64,000 nucleotides of DNA from Rhynchosporium graminicola (lineage: Eukaryota > Ascomycota > Leotiomycetes > Helotiales > Ploettnerulaceae). Below, piece after piece: positions 45,584 through 57,167 of this stretch. Location: positions 684,512 through 748,511 of the forward strand of contig FJUW01000006.1 in NCBI GenBank assembly GCA_900074885.1, written 5' to 3'. The position numbers and the translations under genes are program-made. The first letter of the stretch is position 1, and each line of letters starts with the position of its first letter. A model generated the notes under the pieces. The model made no database searches and was not told where the DNA came from. It saw only the letters and a program-made list of their open reading frames with translations.

Positions 45584-47090
45584 ATGCTCAAGTCGATTCT
45601 CTACCTCTCCTGCCTTGGCAGTGCTGTGCTCGCACTTCCATCTCCAGTAGAGAACGTCAGGGTTGAACGAGCTGCAGTAATTCAAGCTATCCCCGCGAAT
45701 ATTATCAAGCAATCTCAGCTTGACAATGTCCTCGCTGGACTAAAAGGCGATGCCAAAGAACTCACACTTGGAGCGTCTGCTTTAGCGGATGTTATCTCTG
45801 CCATTGTCCCTGGTCCAAGCCCAGACGACATCGCCAGTGAGATCTCATCGGTGGCTAGTGTTTATAAGGCAAATCCAACAGGTTTGTGTCACCTATTGGA
45901 TGCTCATATTTGCAGTGCTAATAACTATCAGCATTCTTCGAAAATGCTGCAACTCTCGTCCTCAACGGCCTCGCCCCCAAGGGACTCATCAATGATTACA
46001 TCGCTGAGACGTCAATTGTGAACTCAGACAAGAACTATAATCCCCGAGCTGCATCTCCTGCAGTCTACCCAAAGAAGAGCCCCCTCGATGCTCCCTACAG
46101 CGTCGATGAGAACACTTTAAGGAGCGCGCTTTACATTCCGAAGGAATTCTCCTACGGAAAGGTTCGCCCATGTATCTTCGTCCCAGGAACCGGAGCCACT
46201 GCTGGAAGTAATTTCCTCCCTAATCTCGGAAAGATCTTCACAGGCTCAGATTATGCCGACCCCGTTTACTTGAACATTCCAAAGTTCCAGCTTGATGATA
46301 TTCAGATCAATGCCGAGTTTGTTGCTTACGCAATCAACTATATCTCTGCTATTTCTGGAGGTAAGAACGTGTCTGTTGTTTCGTGGTCTGCTGGATCAAT
46401 TGACACTGTCGTAAGTTTACTTCCTTGTAAATAGTATTATGTGTCTAGACTAATGAATACAAATAGTGGGCTCACCAATACTGGCCATCAACCATTGGCG
46501 TCACTTCAGATCTCGTCAGCATCAGCGGAGATCGTCATGGAACAGTTCTCGCTTACCTCCTCTCTCCAGCTTTTCCCAAAGTCCCATCCACGCCAGCAAT
46601 CATCCAACAACAATACAATAGCAAATTCATCCAAACCCTCCGTAACGGCGGCGGTGCATCCGCTTACGTTCCCACAACTTCTATATACAGCATCTTCGAC
46701 GAGATCGTCCAGCCTCAAGCAGGCCCAAACGCTTCAGCTTTCGTCCGAGATGATCGTAACGTCGGTGCCACTAATATCGAGATCCAGGAGACTTGCACGG
46801 TCTTGCAACCTGGCGGAACCCTCTATACCCACGAAGGTGTTCTATACAATGCTCTTGCTGTTGCAGCTACCATCGATGCCTTGACTCATGAGGGTCCGGC
46901 TGATCTCAAGCGCATTGATATGCCAATGGTCTGTCAGGAGATCGCGGACCCAAGACTCAGCATCGTTGATGTTTTGGCTACCGAGGCTTTGATACCCATC
47001 GCTGCTCTCGAAATTGCAGCTTACAATCCTAAAATCTTTGAAGAGCCTCCTATAAAGCCTTATGCTCAGAAAGACGTTCCTCGCGCGTGA
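45584..47090 (+). CDS. Secreted lipase of the Candida antarctica lipase B (CalB) type
   Basis: Three exons (45584-45881, 45932-46410, 46467-47090) give 466 residues. The signal peptide (MLKSILYLSCLGSAVLALP) is followed by a ~110-residue N-terminal region. The alpha/beta-hydrolase core starts at CIFVPGTGATAGSNF (oxyanion side). The nucleophile Ser252 sits in SWSAGS, replacing the usual GxSxG as in CalB's TWSQG. Asp337 lies in SIFDEIVQP and His381 in YTHEGVLYN, which match CalB's DEIVQP and HAGSL elements. This is a triacylglycerol or polyester hydrolase acting outside the cell. The N-terminal extension and C-terminal ~80 residues are longer than in CalB itself (~320 mature residues), as in other filamentous-fungal CalB homologues. 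Confidence 0.93.
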
Positions 47091-49161
47091 GTACAAAAAG
47101 TGGTGGATGTAAAATGTCAATAATATCTTCCGAAACTCGCTTCTTTGAGTATCGCTGGATCTTACTTCAATTTGATCCTTGTACTGATCTCTAAGGTGAT
47201 GTGTTACGACTTGAATGGATAGCAAGATGCATCAGTGTAAGAGATAATCTCCAATTAGGCCAACCTCAACATACTCTTCGTCTATTTTGGCCGACATTTC
47301 TCATGTAGCCTGCAAGAAAACTCTCGCTTAACCCTCATGACAGTCCTGACCACACGTTTAAGAACCTTACTCAGATAGTCGCAAGCTACCCTATAGTTTT
47401 TTACCATCGGGTTCATGAAACTTCTAAATTGTACCTCGAAAAGACTCATAAACGAAATCCAACAGCAAACAGCGCAATGACGAATTGTGGAACCATCCAG
47501 ATACACTCGAACCTAATAGCTTTTTCAGAAATTTTCTCTGCGCATAATCCCCCCCCCAAAAAAGCCCAAAGCATAGATATTGTCAACTTAACATAGATAT
47601 CGACACCCTCTGAAGGGATACGAGTAAGTAATTTTGAACGTATGCTGGTTAGAATCGTTGGATACGGCCTCTTCAATTCCGAAGCCATTGCAAATCCCGG
47701 TTGCGAGGTGGTGTCTGATCCACGTAGCTTCTGACCAGTCCTTAGATGGGAGAGTTGTGTCAAGGAGGCAGTAGTTCGAAGAACGATTTCTTTTGAGGTA
47801 ATTCTCTAACCGACCATAGCTGCGAGTAACGTATTTCACGAGTTTCAATGAATGCGTATGTTTTTAAATTCTTATACGAAATACTCTAGGCTGGAAATTT
47901 GATAGGGAAAACATAGTGTGTTGATCTTGTCTAGAGCTGCATGTTGGACTGTAGTGGCGTTGTAGATTGTTGTCATCCCATTGGAACATTTCAATAATGC
48001 TGACGACACCGAGATGGAGGCAGAACTGGCTGAGTGCTGACCATTGCTGCTCGATTGTGCCGTAGTGGCAACGTGAGTGGTTGTCAAAGTATATCTGCCA
48101 CGTCCGGAGGTCCAGCAAAATTGCAACTCATTCTTAACAGAAAGAGCTGCATACGAACCGATGAGAGGTGAGCCCCTGGTGTAAGAACGTGAGGATAATG
48201 CAAGCGAAGGGTAATCTGTGAGTATAGCGAGGTTGGCAACGGAGGGTAAATCGAAGAAGAGCCCGAGCATGCTTGCTTCGTTCTGAACGTCAAAAAAGGG
48301 GACTTCTTTGCTCTCCAGAACCTGAACATAAGAGATGATTCATGCCAGCTTCTCGCTTTCTAGTATATTGCAGAGCTCCCTAGACGTCATTCGCACATGG
48401 CTCTTCTCAAAGGTTGAGCAGATGAAGCGCCTTGAAGATTGGGTAGTTCCCAGGATAGAAAGATGTCAACGTGTGAAATTTCTAGCGAAGAAGTTTTGCA
48501 GAATTCCAATGAAAGAAGTGTTACCTAAGAGCCGAGGATGTAGGCTTTCCTTACCATGTCTCCCGAAACATATCGAAGTAAGTTCAAGTAACATCTCTAT
48601 TCGTCGGGGAACCTCACACACCGTACCTGGGACCTCCAATTCAGCCTCACCCACTGATAATGTAACAATACTTTCCTATCGAGACAATGTATCCCGATGC
48701 TCGGAGACTTGAGCCAGTCGGGATAAACCCATTCTCGTTCTAGCCAGCCCTCCCTCACGGCGCACCTGCCAAGTATTTTCAGCCCTATCACAGGTCAGGT
48801 TCGATATCTTTGCCTTTAGTGGCTTATATGTTGTACCCAGAATTCTATTTCCCCGCTTCATCTTCATGTGCTGATAGGCTGCGTTGAGATTCCGGGTACC
48901 AAGACTTCGTATTCCACCACATCTGCTGGAAACGCATCGATCTCACGAGAATTGGAACGCTACATGCATATTAAAAATATTGAAAAGCTATTTCCGTGCA
49001 CCACATTTCCAAGAGTCACCCTCATTACCACTTCACGGACCCGTGATACGAACTCCGCAAGGCCCAAAACAATGACCTGTATTCCATAAAGCATCAGCTC
49101 GTCCGCTCAGATCCATCAACTACCACCCCAAAAATCCCAACCACCCATCTTGCAATCCAAA
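47091..49161. other. Intergenic, ~2 kb
   Basis: No supportable gene. Minus-strand frames at 47282-48329 and plus-strand frames at 48335-49089 overlap each other and show no domain motif. Short homopolymer runs of C and A occur near 47550. Confidence 0.5.
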
Positions 49162-49840
49162 ATGCGCTTCCTCCTAACCTCAACTCTCCTATTCACCGGC
49201 CTCAATCTCGCAACCGCAGACGGATCCGATGGCTACATAATCCAAATCGGAAACGGAGCCAGCTGTCCCAAGAAAACCAAGAAAGGAGACACGGTCGGGG
49301 TGAATTTCAACGCGACGTATACGAATGGGCATCCTATCTACACGAGTGTGTATTCATCAACGGTGGCGAAAGAACTGGATTTGGTTTTGGCTGACATGCT
49401 TGTATAGATTACCCATCCTATGGGTTTGGCCCTCCTATACCATTCGTATTCAAAATCGGAGCTGGACAGGTGATTAAAGGGTATGTTGTTGTCTTCGGTG
49501 GCTAGACAACAAGATAAGTACTCGTGGCTGATGACTCTATACAGGTGGGAGCTCGGCTTCCTGGATATGTGTGTTGGCAATACAAGGTATATCTCCCTGT
49601 CTAACATCACTATTTTTCCATTTCTCAATTTACGCAACGCTAAATGCGGGATTCTGCTCTCATTAGAAAAATCACCGCACCACCTGCTTTCGGCTACGGT
49701 GTCGATGCCCTCGGACCTATTCCACTCAACACACCGCTCTGTATGTGACCCCGGCTGATTTACAAGAATACCCATACTGACTCTTAGAAAAAGTGTTCTA
49801 TGTCGAACTGAAGACCGTGACGTTTGCTCCTGCTCCTTAG
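49162..49840 (+). CDS. Secreted FKBP-type peptidyl-prolyl isomerase (FKBP2-like, reduced)
   Basis: Five exons (49162-49345, 49408-49480, 49545-49586, 49667-49740, 49794-49840) give 139 residues. A signal peptide (MRFLLTSTLLFTGLNLATA) directs it to the secretory pathway. The FKBP core shows KGDTVGVNFNATY, then GAGQVIKGWELGFLDMCVGN, APPAFGYG and PLLFYVEL. The Trp after VIKG and the Tyr of FGYG, both pocket residues, are kept. The strand usually carrying FDSS (the Asp that binds the ligand) is replaced by NYPSYGFG, so activity may be altered. There is no C-terminal HDEL/KDEL, so it is not an obvious ER resident. Tiny exons of 42-74 bases make prediction error-prone, but every junction keeps the frame. 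Confidence 0.82.
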
Positions 49841-50853
49841 GTAGTAAATAGGCAGGCGTTGGTCTAGGACGCAGACCGTTTGAATGAGAGAAGGATAGGA
49901 TCCCAGGACGACGCAGTGAAAAGGCAAAGCCTGTGTACTTTGATCGGAAGAAGGAAATGAAAAATCAGTTGAGATGTCAAGGGCATGCTCTTGATCCATA
50001 CGGTCGTTCTCCGTGCTCCAGTGACGACCTCACTTCTTTTTCATCCTTTCCCCATTTTCATCCTTCAGCGAATCTTCAGCTTCTGGTGGCACGCTACCAC
50101 TGTGACACCATGACACAGGATCGCCTGCTCAGAAAGCAGATGAACGGTAACCCTTTTACTTCGCACCGCATACATGGAGAGAAACCTCCCCACACAGATG
50201 GCGTATCAAGGTACCTAGAGCTCTATCCCAGGAGCGACAAGACCCCTCCCTCTAAACCCGCGAGCCATGCGTGTCGTCGCACAATACTTGCCAGAACCAT
50301 CTCACCCATACCACACCTCACAGCACACAAGATCTTCCCGTTCAAAGCACTGGTATATTGCGCGAATTAGCCCTAAGCACTTCTTTATCACCTCAATTCA
50401 GATCCTGAATAGAGACCATCAGATTTGAGATTTCAACACCTGTTTTTGCGCTGAGTACGTGTGTGTGTACGTCTTGATATCAATCCTGGTTGGGCGGAAT
50501 TTGGAACTTTCAAGTAGGACTAAGTACTTGTTATTGGTGAACAAAGAAAAAGGCTGACCTAGTGCAAGCCACACGTATGGAACAATGCAGATGAGAAAAA
50601 CGAGTTGGACGGTAAATCTTATCATCTGACGAAATTCGTGCACTAACAGTGTTTCTCGTGGCAATTTCATGCGCGCCCAGCGACCCGACCCCTCGGCTAT
50701 TTGTTTACGGAACATCGATCGATCTCTAGACGAAGCTAGTTCTGAATCCTGAGCAAAGGTCGCACTTCCCCTCATGCGACCCCACGAGAGAAGGGGGCTA
50801 TCGCGCGCTTCGTGCACACATCACGATCCCACGTCAACTCACATCAAGGCAAC
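49841..50853. other. Intergenic between convergent genes
   Basis: FKBP gene (plus) and sugar transporter (minus) end towards each other. Open frames at 49933-50370 and 50419-50817 show no motif. I see no repeat. Confidence 0.55.
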
Positions 50854-52526
50854 TCATTCCTCATCCTCCAGATCAGCCTTCGCGAACTTCCGAGTGGGCA
50901 CACCCCTCAAGAACAAAACATCCAGCTCCTCAAACGTGCGATCCTTCGTCTCCGGCAACCTGAACCACGCCCAAACCGTCGTGATGGTCGCCAGACTCGC
51001 CCAGAAGAAAGCCGTCTTGCCCTTGAAGTTCCACTTCGTCGGATTCATCATGTACGGCTGCAGGACCCCGCCCACGATATTTCCCACGTAATACGTAGAG
51101 CGGCCTAGCACGACGGTTTTGGTCCGCAGACGCGTGGCCCCGATCTCGGCGACGATGGTGTATACGATGGGCCCGACTGTCATGCTGTAGGTGCCCAGCC
51201 AGACGAGGCAGAGCGAGGCTTGAACGTATTTTATCGTGGTCGATGTGTCGACGCCCGGGACGCAAGCCAGGATGCCGATGAGGAAGAGGCAGAATACCAT
51301 GCCGCAGAAGCCCGTGAGGAAGATCGGACGACGGCCCACGCGGTTCATGATGAACCACGAGATCACCGTTCCGCAAAACGCGATGCCGGTGCCGCCGAGT
51401 CCGATGCTGTAGGAGGTGTCGGCTTGGATGCCGGCTTGCTCGAAGAAATATGTAGGGGAGTAGGCGAATGCGCCGCCGTTGGTGACTTGAGAGAGGAATG
51501 CGACGCAGGCGATCTCGGTGCGCCGGAGATTGGTGCCTTTGAAGCAGTCGAAATAAGATGTCCCGAGTTCTTCCTGCTCTTCTAGACGAGTGGTGTGCAA
51601 CATGAGTGCGATGGTGGCTTGGTGGTCGACGTTATCGGCGCCTTGGGAAAGACGTTGAAGAGATTGCTCGGCTTCTTCGAGGCGATTTTGGCGGACTAGG
51701 TGCCAGGGTGATTCAGGACAGAAGTAGGCTGCTATGAAGAGGGGGAGGACCTGGTTTTGTTAGTTCTGCTTACAAGTAAAGTCGAGGTACGACCTACCCA
51801 AATCCATTGGAGCGCAAATGGAATTCTGTAACTCCACTGCGTCTTGTTATTGACCAGCGCCTTCAGGATCGCAGCGGAGAGAAGCTGTCCGATAGCCCAA
51901 CACAAATTCACAAATGCCGCCAAGTATCCTCTAAGCACCAAAGGACAAACTTCCATGGCGTATGCTGGACCCATCGTTGCGAAAGTCCCCCACGGAATCG
52001 AGCACAAGAACGCACCAACAAGCAGACATTCCACGTTGGGCGCAAAGAACGTAATGAAGATAAAACCTGTCATCATCACCAGACTAACCATCATCACCAT
52101 TCTATGTCCGTATTTATGCGTGAAATAACCATTGCCTAATGCACCGATGATGTTACCCACCGCTTGGATGTCCTGAAGACCGGTCTGCCAGGGAGCAGAA
52201 AGTTGATAGCCGTACTTTGGTCCCGAGTAAGTGCCGTATTTTTGCTTGAAACTCGGGTACGCAAAGAAAGATGATATGAGAGTCGTATCGTATCCTTCCA
52301 TGATAATTGAGGCCGAGACGAGGACGGACCAGAAGACGGCTTTTCGATAGGTCTTGATCCCTTGCCATACTGTGGTGTTGTGTTCTGTGGCAGTGGCGGC
52401 TTTGGCGGAGTCGTCGAGATGCTTTCCCGGCATGTTGAGAGCGTGCTCGGTATGTTGGGCTTGGGGTGCCTTTTCGATTGTGCTGTCCGACATGGTGCCG
52501 ACGGGCTCTGGAATATCGTTGGCCAT
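50854..52526 (-). CDS. MFS sugar transporter, alpha-glucoside:H+ symporter (maltose permease)-like
   Basis: Two exons on the minus strand (52526-51798 and 51750-50854, intron 47 bases) give 541 residues. I start at the ATG at 52526; the frame further upstream opens with GTG. Twelve hydrophobic segments are arranged 6+6 with a central loop. Family signs are MEGYDTTLISSFFAYPSF after helix 1, PESPWHLVR after helix 6, NRVGRRPIFL, and PETKDRTFEELDVLF at the C terminus. These fit the fungal MAL-type alpha-glucoside and related permeases. Expected role is proton-coupled uptake of maltose or other oligosaccharides at the plasma membrane; the exact sugar is not readable. Confidence 0.93.
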
Positions 52527-53992
52527 ATTGAAGCGATCGAAGATACTTGTGACCCTGAGATGAAGATTGGGGAGACACACACTCTGCTCTCTGAACGGCA
52601 GAAGGATGATGCCACATGGGGGTATGTCTCTTGTTATATCCACTTCCCCAAACTCCGACTAGGTTCCCCAGAACTATCCCAGCTCAGAAACACAGGAATC
52701 ATAAGTGGAGCGCCGAGAACCTTTTACGAGGTAATTCCAAAGTCCGTAGCAGTGACCATGTTCGGTATCGTGTATCATTGGTCAATCCCGATTTGCAACG
52801 GCACTCAACCTCGTAAGATTGACGTTAGTCACGCCCTCTCCCCAGGAGTAGAAATAGTCCGTGCTCCAATTCATCCATGTAAATAAGCATCAAGCGGCAT
52901 ATCAACCTGGGGGAGATGCGGGGGGACACGCGGGGTACTTCTACGGCAAAGCTGCATCCTAGCTTCTCATTCGTGGAGAAACTCTGCTCCCCACGCGAAA
53001 TGGGAGCGAGGGTAAAATCGATGGGTAAATCGCAAGGGAAGCTTCGTGCTCTGGAAAGTGGGTGGTGATCTGGAGATGTCTTGTGACTCGGCCCGTGAAC
53101 CGTACTTGCGAGCCAGTGGGAGGGGAACTCTGTAGGATTGACTGGCTGGTCTCTCCACTGGAGAGAGCGGTGACTGAATGATTTTGATAAGCGAGAACGC
53201 TGAAGTCGTAGGTAAACAACTCTTGTTTGTTCAACACTACGAACAATAAAAAGTCATAAGATTGATGGTGTATTGGGACTAGACCAGGACTCCGAAGAAT
53301 GTGTTTTGAGATGTTTTGATCAACGAGAAGTGAAAAATCACAACTTCGCGTCGTCTGTGGCCGTAGTCGATACTAGCCACCTTTTCCTCCGGTTGAGGGT
53401 AGGTATTTCTTGTTCAGATGCGGAAAACGGGGGACTGGGACCTGACGTCTAGCTATGGATCACTGCTGCCAGTTGGGAAAAGACGTGTCAGTCACTTCAA
53501 GCGAAATGATGAGAGTGTCAATTCGGGGCAGGAAGGAGATCTTCGATCGCTTGACCTTGAACCGGCCAGAAGAAACTAGCAGCGAGTTCAAGTTACGCCT
53601 GGTCACCTCGACAGGATTTATCTGAAAAGTTACTTCACCAAAGCTCGGCGAGTTCACGTGAAAGTTACATCTGCTGGTTTGTGTGAGGTACAGTTCTTGG
53701 GATTCTGAGGCTATTGAGTGATAACGGCAAGCAGAATGGCTAGTATTTACAATCTCCTTTGCCCGATGTCCTCTTTTCTGTGTAAGCATTGCAGCCAGCC
53801 GCGCAAGAAATGATTCGACGCAGTGCAGTACCGATGAGCGTCCGTGGGTAACCCAAAGCCCCCCCAGATCAAAATCCATACCCGCGATGTCCATCCTAGC
53901 GACCATGCTCACGCAGATGACTGTTGTAGAGCAGAAGGTGTTTTCAATCGAAGAATCGAAGCTCTGGGTCTGACGAGATAGATACACCTGAC
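52527..53992. other. Intergenic: promoter side of the sugar transporter
   Basis: Probably includes the transporter promoter near 52530-52900. Open frames on both strands at 52362-53246 overlap the gene or each other and are not supported. The minus frame 53460-54026 is discussed under the cysteine-rich gene. Confidence 0.5.
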
Positions 53993-54385
53993 CTAGGTTG
54001 TTGTGGACGGATCCAAACCTGAACAATAGCAGTCGCCACCGCTATGAAAGGTGTTAGTTGGGTCCTCTAGCCAGGATTGAGTGTGGTACTTGCTTGGCAC
54101 ACCATCCTTTCTGACCCGCTCCGCAGATGTTTGTACACGTTGACGCCTTGTTGGCAGGGCAGGTATGGACGCAGACAGGATGAAGAGGATGAGTGCTATT
54201 GTCATTAGCAGTGAAGGAACATCTGGATAGTCCACGTACTTTTTTACTCCAAGACAACGACGCTTGTGATCCCCATCGAGGCCGCATTGCGCATGTTGAT
54301 TTGGTTTACACACACCAACTGCGAATATAACTTCTGCAGAGCCCAAAAGGACGAACTGACTAAGGGCGAGGATAGATAACTTCAT
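53993..54385 (-). CDS. Small secreted cysteine-rich protein (10 Cys), effector-like
   Basis: Three exons on the minus strand (54385-54240, 54195-54103, 54041-53993) give 95 residues. The first intron has a GTACGT donor, a CTAAT branch and a CAATAG acceptor. A signal peptide (MKLSILALSQFVLLGSA) precedes a ~78-residue mature part with ten Cys at about 26, 34, 44, 57, 61, 69, 73, 80, 84 and 86. These make CVHTC, CTNIC and CGGDCYC spacings, an even number able to form five disulfides. I know no family name. A competing donor (GTACCA, after GWCAKQ) would instead read on into a longer, cysteine-poor tail to 53460. I prefer the version that keeps the cysteine pattern. Secreted, small and Cys-rich suggests an effector or wall-associated protein, but no function is established. 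Confidence 0.65.
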   Translation of the reverse strand: MKLSILALSQFVLLGSAEVIFAVGVCKPNQHAQCGLDGDHKRRCLGVKKYVDYPDVPSLLMTIALILFILSASIPALPTRRQRVQTSAERVRKDGVPSKYHTQSWLEDPTNTFHSGGDCYCSGLDPSTTT

Positions 54386-55635
54386 GTTGTTTGTGTGAGT
54401 AAGTGTAGCGTAGTTAGTTGATGAATTGGATAAATTGCCTCGGTAATGGAACAGCTAGATCTCTATATACAATTTCTTGTCTCCTCGCATCGAACCCGTA
54501 ATCAATAGTGTTGACATACTTGAGGAACAGCTACGCGTACCAATATATTAGAGTTGAATCAAGGAAAAGCACACGTACACGCATGGTAAGGACAATGAAT
54601 CCTAACCATGCGATGTGACTGCCTACGAAGTGTAAGTAAGAGGTTCCTGCTCAACCCGAGATTACGGAGTCAGATTACTTTTTGCATTCAAGTGTGTTAA
54701 AGTATCAATTTGGTTGTAGTGTAAGTACTTTTGATGGCACTAGTACTAAATAACATGAAGCAGGGGATCACTACGAAGGGCAGCAAGGAACACATTCATT
54801 TGTATTAAACCTTAGCCTGTCTGCTACAGGGCGAAGAAATAAAATAGCTTGAAATACCTAGTCTGATTACTGCCATCCCAGCCTCTGGATGAACGTTAAA
54901 TCTGAAGCTCTTCATGTTACGCCTCCGTGCAGATGGAACTTAATGTTTGTTTACAGGGAGAGGTTAGCACTGTATCACATCTTAAGCGAAATCTAGATCG
55001 AGGGTTAGCATACTAAGGCTGCATCTGATGCGACAGTTCAAACATGTTGAATGCAAAACCAGGAGAAGATAGAGCTTAAGATTACGTAAGTCACTCAACG
55101 CGTAAAGTGTAAATAAAATAACAGAAAGCCAATCATGTACTTCTCATCAAACCGGACAAAACCCGTAATCTCATCCCGCTTGAGAAGTAAAGCCAAATAC
55201 CATTCAGATTTAGACTAAACGTGGGAGGCACGTGAGCGCGTGATCGTGCATTATTTTGCCGTAATTTTGGATGCTGTTAGATTAGGTCAGTTCAAAGTAA
55301 AATTTCATTTAAACTGTCGAGTCAGGCGTAAGAAAATACTGTAAGAGGACAGCAATTTTAGTGAAATTACCTGTGTTTTGCAAATGTATCTTGCTCGATT
55401 CCCTGCCTGAGACTAGATACATGTGCTCGATCACAATGAGACGTCACGTGACCAAGTTATCGCCATTTACGTCCACGGCGACACGAATGGCATTGAGGAC
55501 CAGAGTCGTTCGGCCATTGAACCTGACGAGCATGTAAATGAGAACCCATCCTCACTCTCGAATCAATCTCACTTCTTGGCACGTATCGTGATGTCGTGTT
55601 TTGGGCTTCTCAATTGCCTTCCCTGCAAAGCGGCC

Positions 55636-55659
55636 CCAGCCCAGCCAGCCAGCCAGCCA
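55636..55659. repeat. (CCAG)n microsatellite
   Basis: About five tandem copies of ccag/cagc in non-coding sequence. Confidence 0.85.
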
Positions 55660-55891
55660 CCTTCTATCTTAGTCTCCCAGCCTCGTTTTTGCGTCAATGT
55701 GCCCATACGTGAAACCTGAATCCCCATGATGCGCGCCTTCACTCTTCCAAGATTTCTACGTGTTTATTTGCCAGTCATTTCATATACGCATCCTATCTAC
55801 ACAATACCTCACTCACTCCTTTAATACATTCCTTATAGTACGTACTGCAAAGCCATTGTTGAATATTCGAGGTCCGATGCTCCACTTGTAG

Positions 55892-55943
55892 CTACCCTAC
55901 CCTACCTACCTACCTACCTACCTACCTACCTACCTACCTACCC
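55892..55943. repeat. (CCTA)n microsatellite
   Basis: About twelve copies of cctacc phased as tetranucleotide ccta, with one interruption near the start. Confidence 0.93.
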
Positions 55944-56476
55944 CTCCAAGACTCCCTCCCGTCGGTCCATCCCGAGGCCCGCATCGCAGCGCAGCAGCAG
56001 CGCAGCAGCAGCGCACCCAGTCGCGACGAGACACGATACGTCACTAAGAAATCCCTACAGTACATAAGGTACCCAACAACACGAGGTGACGAGACCGTGT
56101 ACAGCAGCCCAACGAAGTGCTTCGACGTGGACAAACCCGTATTGATTGCGCGTCCAGAGAAAGGAGATACATAACCTGGAAGGCGGAGGGAAGGTTGGCG
56201 ATTGCGACGAGGTCAAGAAATCGGCATATAAGTGGGAAGGGAGACGGGCAGTTTCGCAGCAGAAGGGATTCATTGCAGTATAACCATTTTACGTTTGGAA
56301 TCGAATACGGTGGGAGATTGAGGAGAGGAGAGTGAATTCATCAGCAGCGAGAACCAGACGGAAATCTGCAGATCCAGTGCGACGGCGAGGCGACAAGCAT
56401 ATCTACATCTACGACCTCGAGCCCTCTATCCCTATACTTACAAGACACAAAAGACAATCAGACAAAGAGCCTTACC

Positions 56477-57167
56477 ATGGCGTCAACAGGAACCACCTTG
56501 TCCGGATCTGAGGTCATCGTACATCGCGTACGCACGAAATATCGATGGCCACCTCTCCAGCTGAACTTCTGGCTGTTTATAATGCTGGTTGGAAGCTCGA
56601 CCATCCTGGGGATCAACGCGTATTTTCTCAGTGTGCAGAGTCAGATGAAAGCTGGAGTACCTTGGTTCGTATTTCCCTTTTCCATTTCCACCCCGTCCGA
56701 ACTTTCCATCCCAACGTGGGAACGAAGTGAATATCGGAGCAGATGGAACTTGATATCCTGTTCCTTGGATAGCTGGCTAACTAGATGTGCGCAGGTACTT
56801 CTCCTACTGGGTAGCCGCCTCCTCCCTCGCCCTAATCTTCCTCCTCACCATGCTCTACCTCATCTCTCAACGCGCCCTCCTACCCGGCATCGTCATAATG
56901 GGCGCCTTTATCCTCTTCATCCTCTGGGTCGTCGGTCTCATCATCATCTCTATCCAACTCTGGGGTCCATCCGGCGTCAATGGGACCTGTAATATCTACG
57001 TTAACAGCAGACCGAGTACCGGCCCGAACATCAATACCCTGGCGTATCTGCAGCAGAGGAGTATTTGTCAGAGTTGGCAGGCGCAGTGGGCGTTTGAGTT
57101 GGTGGGGTGTGTGTTTTTGTTGTGGATGATGATTATGGCGTATCAGGTTTATCAGGATAACCGGTAG
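56477..57167 (+). CDS. Four-transmembrane-helix protein (MARVEL-like topology)
   Basis: Two exons (56477-56664 and 56795-57167) give 186 residues. Four hydrophobic helices are visible: NFWLFIMLVGSSTILGINAY, YWVAASSLALIFLLTMLYLI, GIVIMGAFILFILWVVGLII and WAFELVGCVFLLWMMIMAYQ. An N-glycosylatable loop (GVNGTCNIY...SICQSW) with two Cys separates helices 3 and 4. Both termini would be cytosolic. This is the topology of fungal MARVEL-domain proteins of the Nce102 type, but I do not see a diagnostic motif and call it only by shape. The donor is a GTTCGT and acceptor GCAG, both frame-preserving. Confidence 0.78.

Larger units (their letters stand above)
54386..56476. other. Intergenic with simple repeats
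   Basis: No gene. Contains (CAGC)n at 55636-55659, a (CCTA)n tract at 55892-55943 and CAG-rich words at 55987-56014. The final ~300 bases are CT-rich and likely the leader of the four-helix membrane protein. Confidence 0.6.

Noticed and set aside
47588..48329. Overlapping minus-strand frames
   Set aside because: Several overlapping frames of similar size with no domain; no splice model gave a recognisable protein.
53460..54026. 188-codon minus-strand frame as an independent gene
   Set aside because: Has no good ATG of its own at the 5' end and overlaps the cysteine-rich gene; best seen as its alternative read-through tail.
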